From: Aradus depressus
Lineage: Eukaryota; Arthropoda; Insecta; Hemiptera; Aradidae
DNA: 64,000 bases
Assembly: GCA_963662175.1 (NCBI GenBank)
Contig: OY759216.1
Span: 36,597,087 to 36,661,086 of the forward strand
Direction of reading: 5' to 3'
Position 1 is the first letter of the stretch. Each line of letters starts with the position of its first letter. The position numbers were made by a program, and so were the translations under genes. This document shows positions 20,604 to 31,337 of the stretch, piece after piece. The notes under the pieces are model-generated. The model had not been told where the DNA came from, did not search any database, and saw only the letters and a program-made list of their open reading frames with translations.

Positions 20604-21208
20604 GTTGTGAGCGCTCAACCGCAAAGACGATTGCAGCTATCAAAATCTTCCCAAGTAAATGTTGTAGGGAAAACTTGAATACACATTTTATATTAAATAC
20701 GATTTTTTGCAGTTTGTGCGGTTTTTGAGATAATGCCGAAAACCATCCTTTGATACTGATATTTTTATACATTTCCTTGATATACCCGTAAACGATTAGT
20801 CCTATCGAAAAATTGTTTCTTACCATCAATGTTTCTTAATAAATTTGAGGTTAAATTAATAGTATAGAAGTTATAGCGCCTCAAACAATGAAAAATAAAT
20901 TTCCGTAAGAAATATATTTTTCATTGTTTGAGGCGCTATAACTTCTATACTATTAATTTAACCTCAAATTTATTAAGAAACATTGATGGTAAGAAACAAT
21001 TTTTCGATAGGACTAATCGTTTACGGGTATATCAAGGAAATGTATAAAAATATCAGTATCAAAGGATGGTTTTCGGCACTATCTCAAAAACCGCACAAAC
21101 TGCAAAAAATCGTATTTAATATAAAATGTTTATTCAAGTTTTCCCTACAACATTTACTTGGGAAGATTTTGATAGCTGCAATCGTCTTTGCGGTTGAGCG
21201 CTCACAAC
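20604..21208. repeat. Near-perfect 294-bp palindrome of family Q
   Basis: Arms 20604-20897 and 20915-21208 are reverse complements without any indel; I count two or three mismatches. The loop is only 17 bp. Both arms are open in the same frame and encode the same peptide (MMVRNNFSIGLIVYGYIKEM...), which is a by-product of the duplication and not evidence for a gene. The right arm continues outward to the Q terminal hairpin at 21322-21352; the left arm is cut by the SINE-1 dimer. Confidence 0.92.
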
Positions 21209-21355
21209 TTTCTAATCACATATACACACACAGGTATCATCGCAAAAATGGTCAAAACGTATGTAGACGACCTTGAAACGTATAAATCCTTGAGTAGAAA
21301 CCTCGATTTTCGCACGATTACAACACTTCCTTATACTAAAGGTATAAGAAAGTAA
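21209..21355 (+). repeat. Family Q terminal segment with hairpin end
   Basis: Ends GCACGATTACAACACTTCCT, then TATACTAAAGGTATAAGAAAG, an 11-bp hairpin. This parallels the family P end (GATTACATAACTTCCCCTAT, hairpin) in both sequence and fold. Confidence 0.75.
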
Positions 21356-22105
21356 AAATAGGAAAACTTTAGTGGAAACCAAAATTGTATTCTATATATC
21401 ATACACTTACTCTACCAGATTGTAAACAAATAAAATAAATAAAGAAAATTTAATGAAAAAAAAATAAAAAAAAAGTAATAATATATGGACCTAGTAATCC
21501 TCCCTCAAGTAGGAGATGTGTTCAGCGTTTGAAATTTTAATTTACACTAAACTTAAGAACTTCTGATTTAGTTGTCAGTCATAAAATAGCAATATTTATA
21601 CGAAATAATTTATATAATTGTATAAACTAAGTACGTAAACTTTGTGTGTCCTGAGTCCTGCCACCAGGATGCACTGCCGTAGCCCCGTAACCACAGAGTA
21701 ACATAACCTCCAACCAAAATTCACTTAATTAAAATTAATTTACTTCGAGAAGGCAATCAACTTGATGAAGCTCCCCCCCTCCCCGTCAAATTGTTCTGAT
21801 GTAGATACTAAACTAAACATTTTTGAGGACCCTTCTGTTTTGGTAGTCTAATTTTGGAATGGTTATAATGAAATTTGTTATAACCGATTAATACATTCTT
21901 TATTTTCTTTCTATTAGTAATAATATTATAATTATTAATTATGATACCAGAAAGAAAGAAGAGCCAAAACGAGCCGTTTTGAAGTATAACTCATAAAGGA
22001 ATCAACTTCTTTGATGCCCTCTCCCACTTCTTGAAAACAACAGATCAAAAATGTTTATGTTGGAGGAAAACTTATATTCAGAAAAGGAATTGTTTTTTGA
22101 ATCAA
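21356..22105. other. AT-rich intron sequence
   Basis: No recognisable repeat or domain. Short GC-richer patch at 21650-21715 without a reading frame. Confidence 0.3.
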
Positions 22106-22720
22106 CAGTTATTAGGCTACAGGTACTAGCGGGAGTCCCGGGAGGAAGGACAGTGCGCTGCAAGGACATCGTCAAGAATTGGATAGTGGAAAAATAGCGA
22201 CAACGTTGGTCACGATGCTCGGATGGCCGAACGACGTACGCATACTTCCCGGACGTCTGGGTACGCCTTGACTCAACATAGGTACAGAATAATCACTGGA
22301 CGTCCCAAATATTATCAGGTCATGGTGATTTTAACTTCAAGCTGTTCTTCTTTCACAGGAAGTGCGGCGGTATCGAGACTGCAGAACATGTGGTCCACGT
22401 CCGCTGTACAACCAAGCTGGTGTGGAGTTGATTCATGGGACAAGATCATATTTGGGACTGGATCTACGGCAGATGGTGACGGAAATAGACATGGCGATGT
22501 TCTGCCGATTCGTCGGCTCCTGGCGGGAGCAGAAGCAGGCATTATAATATGCGCTAGAGACGATCGCCGAAATTGTTCCGCCGATGGCCAATCCCAGTCC
22601 CTCAGTAACCCCTTGATACCCGAGCTCTTCTTCCAACGTTTGACTGGGTGATATTGCGTCAATGCAAAGCGCACCCTCGTTTAAAACCGAAAAAATAAAA
22701 AAATAAAATAAAGTTATTAA
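22106..22720 (+). pseudogene. R1-like LINE C-terminus
   Basis: The plus strand in shifting frames reads VRCKDIVKNWIVEK, then DGRTTYAYFPDVWVRLDST, NHWTSQILSGHGDFN and a C-G-x-x-E-T-A-E-H-V-V-H-V-R-C knuckle. This is the R1-type C-terminal pattern (G-R-T-T-Y-x-F-F-P...L-T-G-H-G-x-F...C-x2-C...E-H-x4-C). Frameshifts and stops interrupt it. It is followed by a short 3' UTR with an A-rich end at 22688-22710. Its twin is at 45600-46200. Confidence 0.65.
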
Positions 22721-22727
22721 GGTTTTA

Positions 22728-23345
22728 TTTCCCCAGCAGTATAGGGGAAGTTATGTAATCGGTCAGATATTCTATGTTGAGTTTTCACCAGAAAAAAAAT
22801 TCAGGAGTGTGTGTATGTGAGGGGGCTCACGATAACTCTCGACGTAATGAATGTATCGACATGAAATTTTATATGTGTATTAAGAATCCGATAAGGACGA
22901 AACCCACTGATTTTTTGCCGAATTGCCTGTAATGTAACAACATCAAATTTAAAATGATTCAGAAGTTCCTGGGCATGGCACTTGTTGATTTTCAAATAAA
23001 TCAGCTAGGTTTCAGTTGGACAGCCAAAACATAGTTGATTAATTCGAGTTCTTTTTTTTCTGCCTGTGATTCATAACTTTTTTTTGCGTTGGGCTCCTTT
23101 TCTTTGATCCCTCATTTCCTTCGGCCGATTTACAAAGTATATTTCACGTTGGAAGTTATTGAAGTTTTTGCGTTAACTCCCCCTCTAACCCCCCCGCCCC
23201 CCCCCCCCCCACCCCTTCCTATGACTGATTTGGATGAATTATATCGGGAGTTTTTCGTGTTCACAAACCCACACAAAAAGACAAATAAGAATTTTAAGAA
23301 TATATTGAGATCTGGGGGTCGGAAAACAGGAATTTCTGACTGATA
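22728..23345. repeat. Two family P pieces in opposite orientation
   Basis: 22728-23085 is minus (hairpin end TTCCCCAGCAGTATAGGGGA, ATGTAATCGGTCAG, then reversed modules and left end). 23090-23345 is plus (TTCGGCCGATTT, CACGTTGGAAGTTATTG, a C-tract of about 25 positions at 23190-23214, GTCGGAAAACAGGAATTTCT). A head-to-head arrangement. Confidence 0.7.
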
Positions 23346-23862
23346 ACATAAGATCCCTTTCATGTACCTTGGGGAATAAAAAACTTGGAAAAGTAGAATT
23401 ATGAAAGTGCATCAGAAGAAAACAAAAAGTGTATTATTCAAAGTGGTTCGCTGTAAATAAATAATCATATATATGAATGTGGAATTGATATTTCCCCTTA
23501 CAGTCAGACAGACTACAAAATAGGGCATAAAAAATGAAAAATGAACTGAAAACCCAAGTCAGCAAAAAGTGGAGAAAAAACAGGGAGACTGTAATTAGAA
23601 TATCTCCTAATACGAACAACCAAGAGGTTTTTTTTTAAATGTATTTTTTTATTTTACCTTCTACTCATGTTTCATTTTCAGCATTTTTTGATGGAAAATA
23701 AATTGTTAAATATTATTGTTTTCTGATTAATCGCAATGATATCAAATAAATATAAATATGTAAGAAATAAATATAGAATAATCAAAACGGTTTAGGGGAA
23801 AAGAAAGTTTCGGCTGATATTGTTGATTATACTGAATATTGATAAAAATAAGAACTCTTCTT
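23346..23862. other. AT-rich intron sequence
   Basis: Nothing recognised on either strand. Confidence 0.3.
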
Positions 23863-24530
23863 CTTCCTCAGCTTTACGAAGTATAGGGGAAGTTATGTAA
23901 TCGGAAAAAAATTCGATGCGAAGTTTTCATTGAAATTACATTTGTTCCGACCTCCAGATTTCAAACATGAAAAAAAAAATGTCTTTCTGTGTCTCTTTGA
24001 ACACGATAACTACCGATAGAATGAATGTATCGACATAAAATTTTATATGTGAATCTAAAACCCTCTAACGACGACGCCTATTGTTTTTCAGCCAAATCGA
24101 CAAAAGAAAAGGCGTATCTAAATAGCTCTAATAACTGCCGATAGAATCAATGTATAAGGACAACATCCATAAGGACAACGTCTATCGATTTTCAGACAAA
24201 TCGGTCAAAGGAGGAGGGGGGGGGGGGGGTTAGGGGAGAGGCTTACTTAACTCAAAAGCTCTAATTATTGCTGTTGTAATGAATATATCAAGATGAAATT
24301 TCATATTTAAAGTCGAAATCGAGGAGATAACCTGTAAAATTTCAAAAACTGTAATAACTGCCCATATAATGAATTTATCGACACAACATTTAGTATAAGG
24401 ACTTAGGAGATCTATGTAGGTCAACTATTGAATATAAGCGCAAAAGATTGACTGGTTTTGGAGAGGGAGCGAAACATTTCTGACTTATTCGTTTTGGGGA
24501 TGTACATTGCCTGTGATCCACTGACGATTT
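23863..24530 (-). mobile_element. Family P, near full-length copy, minus strand
   Basis: From hairpin end (CTTCCTCAGCTTTACGAAGT, ATAGGGGAAGTTATGTAATC) through three reversed modules to the left end (GTTTTGGGGATGTACATTGC, GTGATCCACTGACGA). About 668 bp; the G-run at 24216-24230 is the complement of the expandable C-tract. Confidence 0.8.
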
Positions 24531-25404
24531 TTTTTTTTTAAGAATTAACAAATCTATAACATTTAAAAATATATGTATTTTTTGATTTGTAAAGTGTTGC
24601 TTTAACGAATGCGCAGACTTTCTCCAAACATAATAGAGTCATTTCTATTTACGTGTCAAACCTCCTACCAAAATTTGGTTTCGATCCACTAAGCCGTTTG
24701 ACCGGAATCGTATTGACAGACAAGCATACTTTTTGCAAAAATAAACAGTTTTCAGGAGTGGTAAAAGGATTTATGAGTTTAATCCAATATCAGATTATTT
24801 ATTCAGTTGTTTAATTTTATTATTTTTATTTATTCATTTAATTATATTGGCGGAATTATATTATAGGTCACATCGGATTTAAGAGATAAATAAGCATGTC
24901 TAAATGCTATTTGATATGGAAAACCTGATGTATCATGTAACGTGATATACATCCAACCCACCTTCTCTCTTTCATTTTATCGAATCGTATTTTCATTTTG
25001 CGGAATTACATACATATTTTAAATATAAATATATTTAATTATATTTTATATATATATGAATCGTAAGTTGTCAGTTTAAGAGATGCAATTCTTTATAATC
25101 TCTTGTGGCAAAAATCTTTCAGCGAATTGTGGGATTTCTAGTCAGTAAAGTGGAGATAGTTTCTCCTTTTTTCTGAAATACAGTTATGAAATAAAGTCAT
25201 GACATAAATCAATACAATTCGGTTGACTTTTCTAAATGTTCTCATTTATAATTTCAAAAAATCGTAGTTTTGTTCTCTTGCTTTATTAGTTTTGTGTAAT
25301 CTTTCCGTACAGTCTATCCATTTCTCAGTGTGAAGATAAAACCACCTCATTACCATATTTACACTTTTTTCAACGTTACAAACTAAACACAAACTCTTGT
25401 TGTG
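24531..25404. other. AT-rich intron sequence
   Basis: T-run at 24528-24539, then unremarkable AT-rich sequence. The stretch 24660-24735 (CAAAATTTGGTTTCGATCCA) has higher complexity but no recognisable domain. Confidence 0.3.
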
Positions 25405-25805
25405 AAGTAAGCTCAAAAGCATACTCACTCCAAGGTTATTCTACACACAAGCCCCTTGCAGCCCTAAGGTATACTTTCTCTAAATTAAAGCTTTGCTATA
25501 CACAAGCCCTGTAGCTCTAGAGCACTCACTCTAAATTAAAGCTTTGCTATACACAAGCCCTGTAGCTCTAGAGCACTCACTCTTTATTAAAGATTTGCTA
25601 TACACACCCTGTAGCTCTAGAGAATACTTTCTCTAAATTAAAGCTTTGCTATACACAAGCCCTGTAGCTCTAGAGCATACTTTCTCTAAATTAAAGCTTT
25701 GCTATACACAGGCCATTGCAGCTCCAGAGCATACTCTAGGTTATGATACACACAAACTCCTGCCCATCCAGAGGATAATCACACTAAGTTGAAGCTTTGC
25801 TATAC
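25405..25805. repeat. ~52-bp tandem array, about seven units
   Basis: Unit: GCTATACACAAGCCCTGTAG, CTCTAGAGCAYWCTYTCTCT, AAATTAAAGCTTT. Central units are nearly identical; outer units are diverged (GTTATGATACACACAAACTC; AGTTGAAGCTTTGCTATACA). The gradient suggests expansion from the centre. AGAGCTACAGG on the complement is repeated with each unit. Confidence 0.88.
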
Positions 25806-26635
25806 AAAACTGTTGCGTCTCTTTTCTCGAGAGAAAAAAAAAAACGACTGAACAACTCTCACAGAATCTATTTATAGGATATATAGCAAAATCAAAAGAC
25901 CATGAAACAAATGTTGACTATACTGAAAAATCGGCATTGATCCGTATCAAAAAGTACAGCTTAGCTTGTATAGTTCACGGGATTCGAACCAACCCATAAT
26001 CTGCTGCACCAGGTGTAAATGCCATTCAAAAACCGAGCTGTTCATAATTTCATATTCCTATAATAAGTAGAAAGTTAGTTCCTTAGGTTTCTAATGTCAA
26101 TGGGGGATATTGACTACGCTTTAAGTATCAGTAGCTATCTCAGCTTGCGAGTGCTGCGATTTTGTGCACTACTTCTCCCCGTCGAGAGGTGAGTGTCACG
26201 TGCAAGTAGAGAAGGCTTTATAAGAGGGAAGGTGGTTCAATGCCCCAGAAGTGGCCACTTTGACAAGATTTACAGCCAGACCATGTTCTCATATCAACTC
26301 GGGCTCATAGGACACGTCCCATAAGACACGTTCAGGGCCCATCCAGAGAGGACCCATCTAAGAGACCATATCGGCAGATCCTTCATCTATTGGCGATGTC
26401 AAATCAACATCCATCATGGCTTGACGACAGAAAAAATGAAAGAAAAAAAAAATCCTAGGATTAACAATCCATCATTTGGGACCAAGACAACACTATATCT
26501 CTTTTATATGGAGAGCAGTCACATGAATTTTCCTATCTACCTGCCTGAAACTTCAATATCTTGGACATTAACACAAATCAATCAAAATTTCGATATGATG
26601 CTTTAGTTCTTGCAGCCATGAGAAAATAAATGGGA
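25806..26635. other. Intron sequence, nothing recognised
   Basis: Mixed composition. Around 26190-26400 the sequence is GC-richer (GTGCAAGTAGAGAAGGCTTT, CATAGGACACGTCCCATAAG), perhaps an old LINE UTR; no domain. Confidence 0.3.
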
Positions 26636-27217
26636 CGACGGTGAATCACGGGCAATTTACTTCCTCAGCACAAATTAATCAATTAAGTTTTCGCTCTCCC
26701 TTAGTAACAAATTTATTGATTTGGTTGAAAATCAATAAGAGACGTCTGAATCATCGTATTACATTTTGTGTTGATACTTTCGGTATTAGAATTTTTCAGT
26801 TAGGCCCCAATCTTCTGATCCCTCATTCCCGTTTGGCCGATTCTGATGAACATTGGTAGGTATTGTAATATTAATGTTTTGGTAGGAATTATTCTTATAA
26901 GGTTTACTTATAAAATGTTTTGTATAAATATTCATTACTTCGGCAGTTATTGGGGTTTTTGAGTTGAGTCCTCCCCTAATTGCACTCATCCCTTTGCTGC
27001 TGAAAATATGTCGGTATCGCCCTTATGGACTTTTGGATACACATAAAATTTCGTGTCGATATATTTATTTTATTGGGAGCTATCGTGTTTACACGGGAAA
27101 TGTTTTTTTTTTTTTTTAATTTTTGGTATCAAGGGGGTCGGAAAACATGATTTTTTAATGAAAACTCAAAATTGAATTTCTGACCAATTTTTATATTTCG
27201 TGTAGCTGGGGATGTAA
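26636..27217 (+). mobile_element. Family P, near full-length copy
   Basis: Left end CGGTGAATCACGGGCAATTT, ACTTCCTCAGCACAAATTAA; modules; GGGGGTCGGAAAACATGA; hairpin half TTTCGTGTAGCTGGGGATGT. About 580 bp, no ORF kept. Confidence 0.78.
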
Positions 27218-27487
27218 TAGAGGTCATATTGCCTACTACCAGAGCGACTAAAGAGCGCTCTGGTGGACATGAACCCGAATCTACAGTCGGTATCCTAAAT
27301 TTTACCTGCGCAGGTTTAACTATCTAATGTAGGGGTCTTTAACGAGTCTCTGACATCCCACAGGTTCGGGACCATCGCTTAACTTCCCATCCGAAGGACT
27401 TCGTTCTCAAGTTTTTTTCATATCTCCCACATGAAATGAACTATAAGCCTCAGCCGGGTTTCGTACCTCTGAGCTACCAACGCCCTC
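27218..27487 (-). mobile_element. SINE-1, minus strand, diverged
   Basis: CATATTGCCTACTACCAGAG through GGGTCTTTAACGAGTCTC, ACCATCGCTTAACTTCCCAT and the head complement CTGAGCTACCAACGCCCTC. The B-box region is partly deleted (GGGTTTCGTACCTCTGAGC). It directly abuts the P copy. Confidence 0.8.
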
Positions 27488-28314
27488 ATAATTAATGAAT
27501 AGCAATAAAAAATTAAATTTTTATTATCTTATAAAAACCGTAGGGTAAACATTTTCAAAATAGGGTGTTATAAGAATAACCTCGCCAGTAATAAAAGTAC
27601 AGAAAGGAGCCAATGACCCATCATCTTAATATCGAACTTTATAAAAAGTTTGACGAGTTCTTCGACCCACAACCACGGGCGAATCAAACTTTTCCGGGGG
27701 GTGAAAAGACATTTTAAATTATCTTTGCAACGAAGTTTATGATGTTTTTCGATACAAACAACTTCATTCATTCTTGAGTTCAATACCCTCGTCTTATAAG
27801 GTTTCAAGATCACTTCCACCACAGGATGACGATCATGAATTTGGAGACTATCTGAATACACCTATCCTTCCTACTTATTCTAAATTTACCTGGATTCTAA
27901 ATTTATATTTATATATTTTCTTCACAGCTCTACAATTCTCCCATTTATTATTAGGTTTTTTTTCAACCTAGCAATTATAGACATTAGTATCTAAAAATGT
28001 TTTTCATACAAATAATAAAAATATGATAGTAGAAATTAATAAAAAACAAATAATTTATTTAACTTTGATATTGTCGACATTTATTTTTTATTTAAAAATT
28101 CCCCAAAAATTATAAACATATACCGGTACACTATATATGTATGATTTGTGCAATTAGACAATATAAATTAAACAAATTCATTGTTTCTATTTAATTTTAT
28201 TAGCTTTCAACTATATCGACACAGTAAGATGATCGTCAATAATAAAATAATTATATATAAATATATTTAAATATATTTAATAGTTAAATATATTTAAATT
28301 AATCATATACAAAA
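27488..28314. other. AT-rich intron sequence
   Basis: No domain; several (AT)-rich words around 28240-28320. Confidence 0.3.
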
Positions 28315-28322
28315 ATTCCAAC

Positions 28323-29251
28323 CAGGGCCGGACTGGCCATCTGACAATTCTGGCAAATGCCAGAGGGGCCGGTTCATATAAAAATATCACTTTTTTATAT
28401 AACAATCGTTTATCTCATCATTAAACATTTCTGGAAGTGTTGAAAATTGAAACTGTTGCGCATCATATGGAATAAAACCGACCATCGGACAATTGGGTTT
28501 CCAACGTTACCGACCGAGTCAATTGAATCTGTTTTGCTGGTAGACTAATTTCTTACAATAGAATCAGTAATTATTAATTTCAATTGATATATTTAACCCT
28601 TAGCTACACGCGCCGCGGTACATCGTAGGTTGAAATAGCGCGGTAAATACAAGCCAATCACAATTCCCGTTTTGAGTATTCATAGTTCAGGAAATCGCTC
28701 ATAGGTTGCGCTATCGTAAGTCACGTAATTATAAGTTGTCATTCTGTTATATATTGAGAAAGCGAAAAGGTTACGTTTGCGGTACTCAGAACCGCGCATG
28801 TGTATATAAGTTTTATAAGTTTCGGAATACAGAACCGCTCGCGTCTAATGATGTAAGTATCCATCCTATATGAAGTATTTATTTACCAGCGTGTGAAAGA
28901 AGTTTTTCAGTGTTAAAATTTATTAAAAGCCGAATTAGGAGCAGCATAACACAAGATCACTTGGAGGCTTTTATGCTAATGGCTACGGAAAAAGAAATTT
29001 TGGAAAATATCGATACTGAACAAATCATTGACATTGTAGCAGAAAAAAGTCAGCAAATGAAACAATTGTAATAGCATAATAAAATACTAATCAATGTACA
29101 TAACATTAATGTTGTTTCAAATAAAATTAAAGCATTTTATATATTGTTTGCAACAATTTTCAAGTATGCATCATTTGTAATTATAATTTAAGTTAATAAT
29201 TAAATTTTTAATTAAACTATATGATATTGCATTTATTTACTTTTCCATTTA

Positions 29252-29282
<31 letters not shown>

Positions 29283-29368
29283 TCATTAAAAGAAGGCCGG
29301 TTTGAATGAACTTTGGGGTCGGTTTCCATTAAATTCCAGGGCTGAATTTTACCCCCAGTCCGGCCCTG
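28323..29368 (+). mobile_element. hAT transposon, internally deleted, with 8-bp TSD
   Basis: Ends CAGGGCCGGACTGG and CCAGTCCGGCCCTG are perfect inverted repeats, flanked by the 8-bp direct repeat ATTCCAAC (28315-28322 and 29369-29376). An 8-bp duplication and CAG...CTG ends define hAT. The element is 1046 bp and keeps only the 3' end of its transposase (28883-29071), so it cannot move itself. A (TA)n run lies at 29253-29274. Confidence 0.95.
28883..29071 (+). pseudogene. hAT transposase C-terminal dimerisation domain
   Basis: The frame PACERSFSVLKFIKSRIRSS, then ITQDHLEAFMLMATEKEIL, ends with a natural stop at 29069-29071. C-E-R-x-F-S-x-L-K-x-I-K-S-x-x-R-S-S-x-x-Q-x-x-L is the hallmark of the hAT C-terminal domain (ZMYM1-like branch). 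No upstream catalytic part remains. A second, different copy is at 51473-51694. Confidence 0.88.
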
Positions 29369-29376
29369 ATTCCAAC

Positions 29377-29749
29377 TAATCCATAAATTTCTTCAGTTTT
29401 CAGAACCTGTGTAACATTTATATTTTCGTATATAGTAACTCACTTGTAATTATTATAGTTAGAATTCCAAATATATATTGTTAAATACAACTTACATATT
29501 TATTGAGTCGACCTCTGTGTTACTTTTAGTCAAGACTGATTAGTTGGTATCAACAATAAAATTTCCATTCTAATTATGTCATTCAGAGAATTGTAATATA
29601 ATTATATAAAGAATTATTGACGAACATCTTATGATGTTATTTTTATTAATTGTATGGAATACATTTTTAGGTTCTAAAAACCAAAAAATAAATGGAAGAA
29701 TTGTAGCCTGTGAGAAAATATATAAAGTATCATATCGAATGTAGTGATT
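29377..29749. other. AT-rich intron sequence
   Basis: Nothing recognised. Confidence 0.3.
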
Positions 29750-29876
29750 CTAACTGAATAAATTCAAATAACTTATTTATTCCAGATTATTATATTTATA
29801 TTTATATTTATAATTTAAATTACTTGAAATAACTTGCTTGAAGTTACTCCGGGCGAAGCCGGGTACCCTGCTAGTT
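29750..29876 (-). repeat. Repeat with CCCGGCTTCGCCCGG end
   Basis: Minus sense begins ACTAGCAGGGTACCCGGCTT, CGCCCGGAGTAACTTCAAGC, then AT-rich. A relative is at 54201-54735 (ACTAGCAGTAATACCCAGCG, TTGCCCGGGGAACTT). This sharp GC-rich leader is common in arthropod repeats; I cannot assign a class. Confidence 0.6.
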
Positions 29877-29879
29877 CAA

Positions 29880-30281
29880 AAATAAACAACAATTAAAGGC
29901 CTCACATTGAACCAAGAGAGAAAAATTCAGCGCTTTGAAAGCGAGGTTTTGGAAAATGTTAGGATCCACCAGAGATGTTATTTGGGGACTGTGAAGAAAT
30001 AGGTGAAACAGAGAAAAAAAATTCACAGAGGACAAGCCGCATTAGGAATGTAATGAGATGAAGGAAGTAAGACTATGGACCGACCGGAGTGGCCCTGTTA
30101 GACTGGTGAGGTATGTTCTCCAGGAACTAGAAAAAGAGGCCAACAGGACGACCATGCAGACATTATTAGAAGAGATTCTACAGAATTATATTCGACTGGA
30201 AGGTGGAACTTCGAGAAATCTGGGATGGAGGACGATGGAAGCGTCTGGTCATATCCGCGAAGATTGCTTGGTCTCTGGCTA
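29880..30281 (+). pseudogene. Coding-like fragment, probable LINE, interrupted by an insertion
   Basis: Compositionally coding-like (AGAGAAAAATTCAGCGCTTT..., ATGAAGGAAGTAAGACTATG...). It shifts frame repeatedly and continues at 30841 after removal of the 30295-30827 insertion. No domain recognised. The open frame 30058-30282 ends within the TSD of that insertion. Confidence 0.3.
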
Positions 30282-30294
30282 ACGGAATAAGTCT

Positions 30295-30827
30295 AGGATA
30301 AAGGAATATACACACACTAAAGGAATATAAACTCCAAACACTACTTGTCAATATTTTCACTATATTGGTCAAAATTACACGACTATAGTTTCGCCTGTTA
30401 CGGCATCAACAAGTGAACTAAACAGAGATTACTACTGAACTAACACAAGGCAGGACAAACAATTTCATAAATTAGACATGTGACAAGAAAGTAAATGTAA
30501 ACAATAATGTACAAAATGGAGACATTACAACATTCAAGTCTAACAGAAATATGAAACAAATCTTAATTGAGTAGTTAACAGTATAGTCTTAATCTATTGA
30601 TGTATGTATAAAACATTCTTATATGTAAAAATCTCTCTTTAAATAAGGTTTGACTACTTGTACTAAAGGTTTAAATGTATTAATATTCAAAATTGTCTTA
30701 AATAGTTAGGTTTAACAACGGCGACGGATTAAGTTCTATTTGTTCATTGAGCATAATAAAGTTTTTGTTTTTGTTGAGTTCCTGTTCATTATGGATTTTC
30801 ACAAAGTAGACCTGGAATCAGTTCAAT
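30295..30827 (-). mobile_element. 533-bp retrozyme-like element with hammerhead motif and 13-bp TSD
   Basis: A precise 13-bp direct repeat, ACGGAATAAGTCT, lies at 30282-30294 and 30828-30840. Between them is a noncoding element whose ends recur in the palindrome at 59383-59738. In minus sense the 3' part has a hammerhead-like layout: CACTTGTTGATGCC (core changed from CTGATGA), stem GCC..GGC, GAAACTATAGTC (short stem ACT/AGT, then C) and GTG that can pair with the CAC upstream. Size, lack of ORF, a single insertion with long TSD and the ribozyme-like end fit animal retrozymes or nonautonomous Penelope-type elements. Family assignment is inference. Confidence 0.65.
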
Positions 30828-30840
30828 ACGGAATAAGTCT

Positions 30841-30998
30841 AAATTAGTAGTATCCCTGTCTGTTATTTTGGTTAGTACTGTTTGAATGTCCAGGTTTGCT
30901 GGTTCAATTAGTGAATAGTAACCTGGAAATTAGAGGGACGTCTGTAGGTATTTAGGCAAAAGGTACAACAGAGAAGCCGCCGGAGAAGAAAAAAAATA
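30841..30998 (+). pseudogene. Downstream half of the interrupted coding-like fragment
   Basis: Continues from 30281 (SLSVILV...-like frame) and ends in GAGAAGCCGCCGGAGAAGAA, a basic tail resembling LINE C-termini. Low information. Confidence 0.25.
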
Positions 30999-31337
30999 GT
31001 CGTAGGATCACTCGCGATGTACTTCTCCAGCACAAATTATTTAATTAACTTTACATTCTCCCTCTAAAGCTAATCGATCGTTTGGGCTAAATATCAATAG
31101 TTGATATATTATACTCCCCTTAATCTTCCCCTTCCCTTTGTCCTATTTGGCTGAAAATTAATAGTTGTCGTCCTTATAAATATAAAATTTGGTGTCGACA
31201 CATTCGTTCTATCGGGAGTTATCGTGTTCACAGATAGAATAATTATATTTTGGAATCAGAAGTTCAAAAAACATAAAATTTTGGTGAAAATTAAACATTG
31301 AACTTCAGACCGATTAAATATTTTTCAATCGAAAAGT
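30999..31337 (+). mobile_element. Family P, short copy
   Basis: Left end GGATCACTCGCGATGTACTT, CTCCAGCACAAATTATTTAA; two modules; ending CAGACCGATTAAAT and a degraded hairpin. Confidence 0.7.

Noticed and set aside
20509..21276. Two identical ~100-codon ORFs on opposite strands
   Set aside because: They are mirror images created by the Q palindrome; other Q copies do not conserve the frame.
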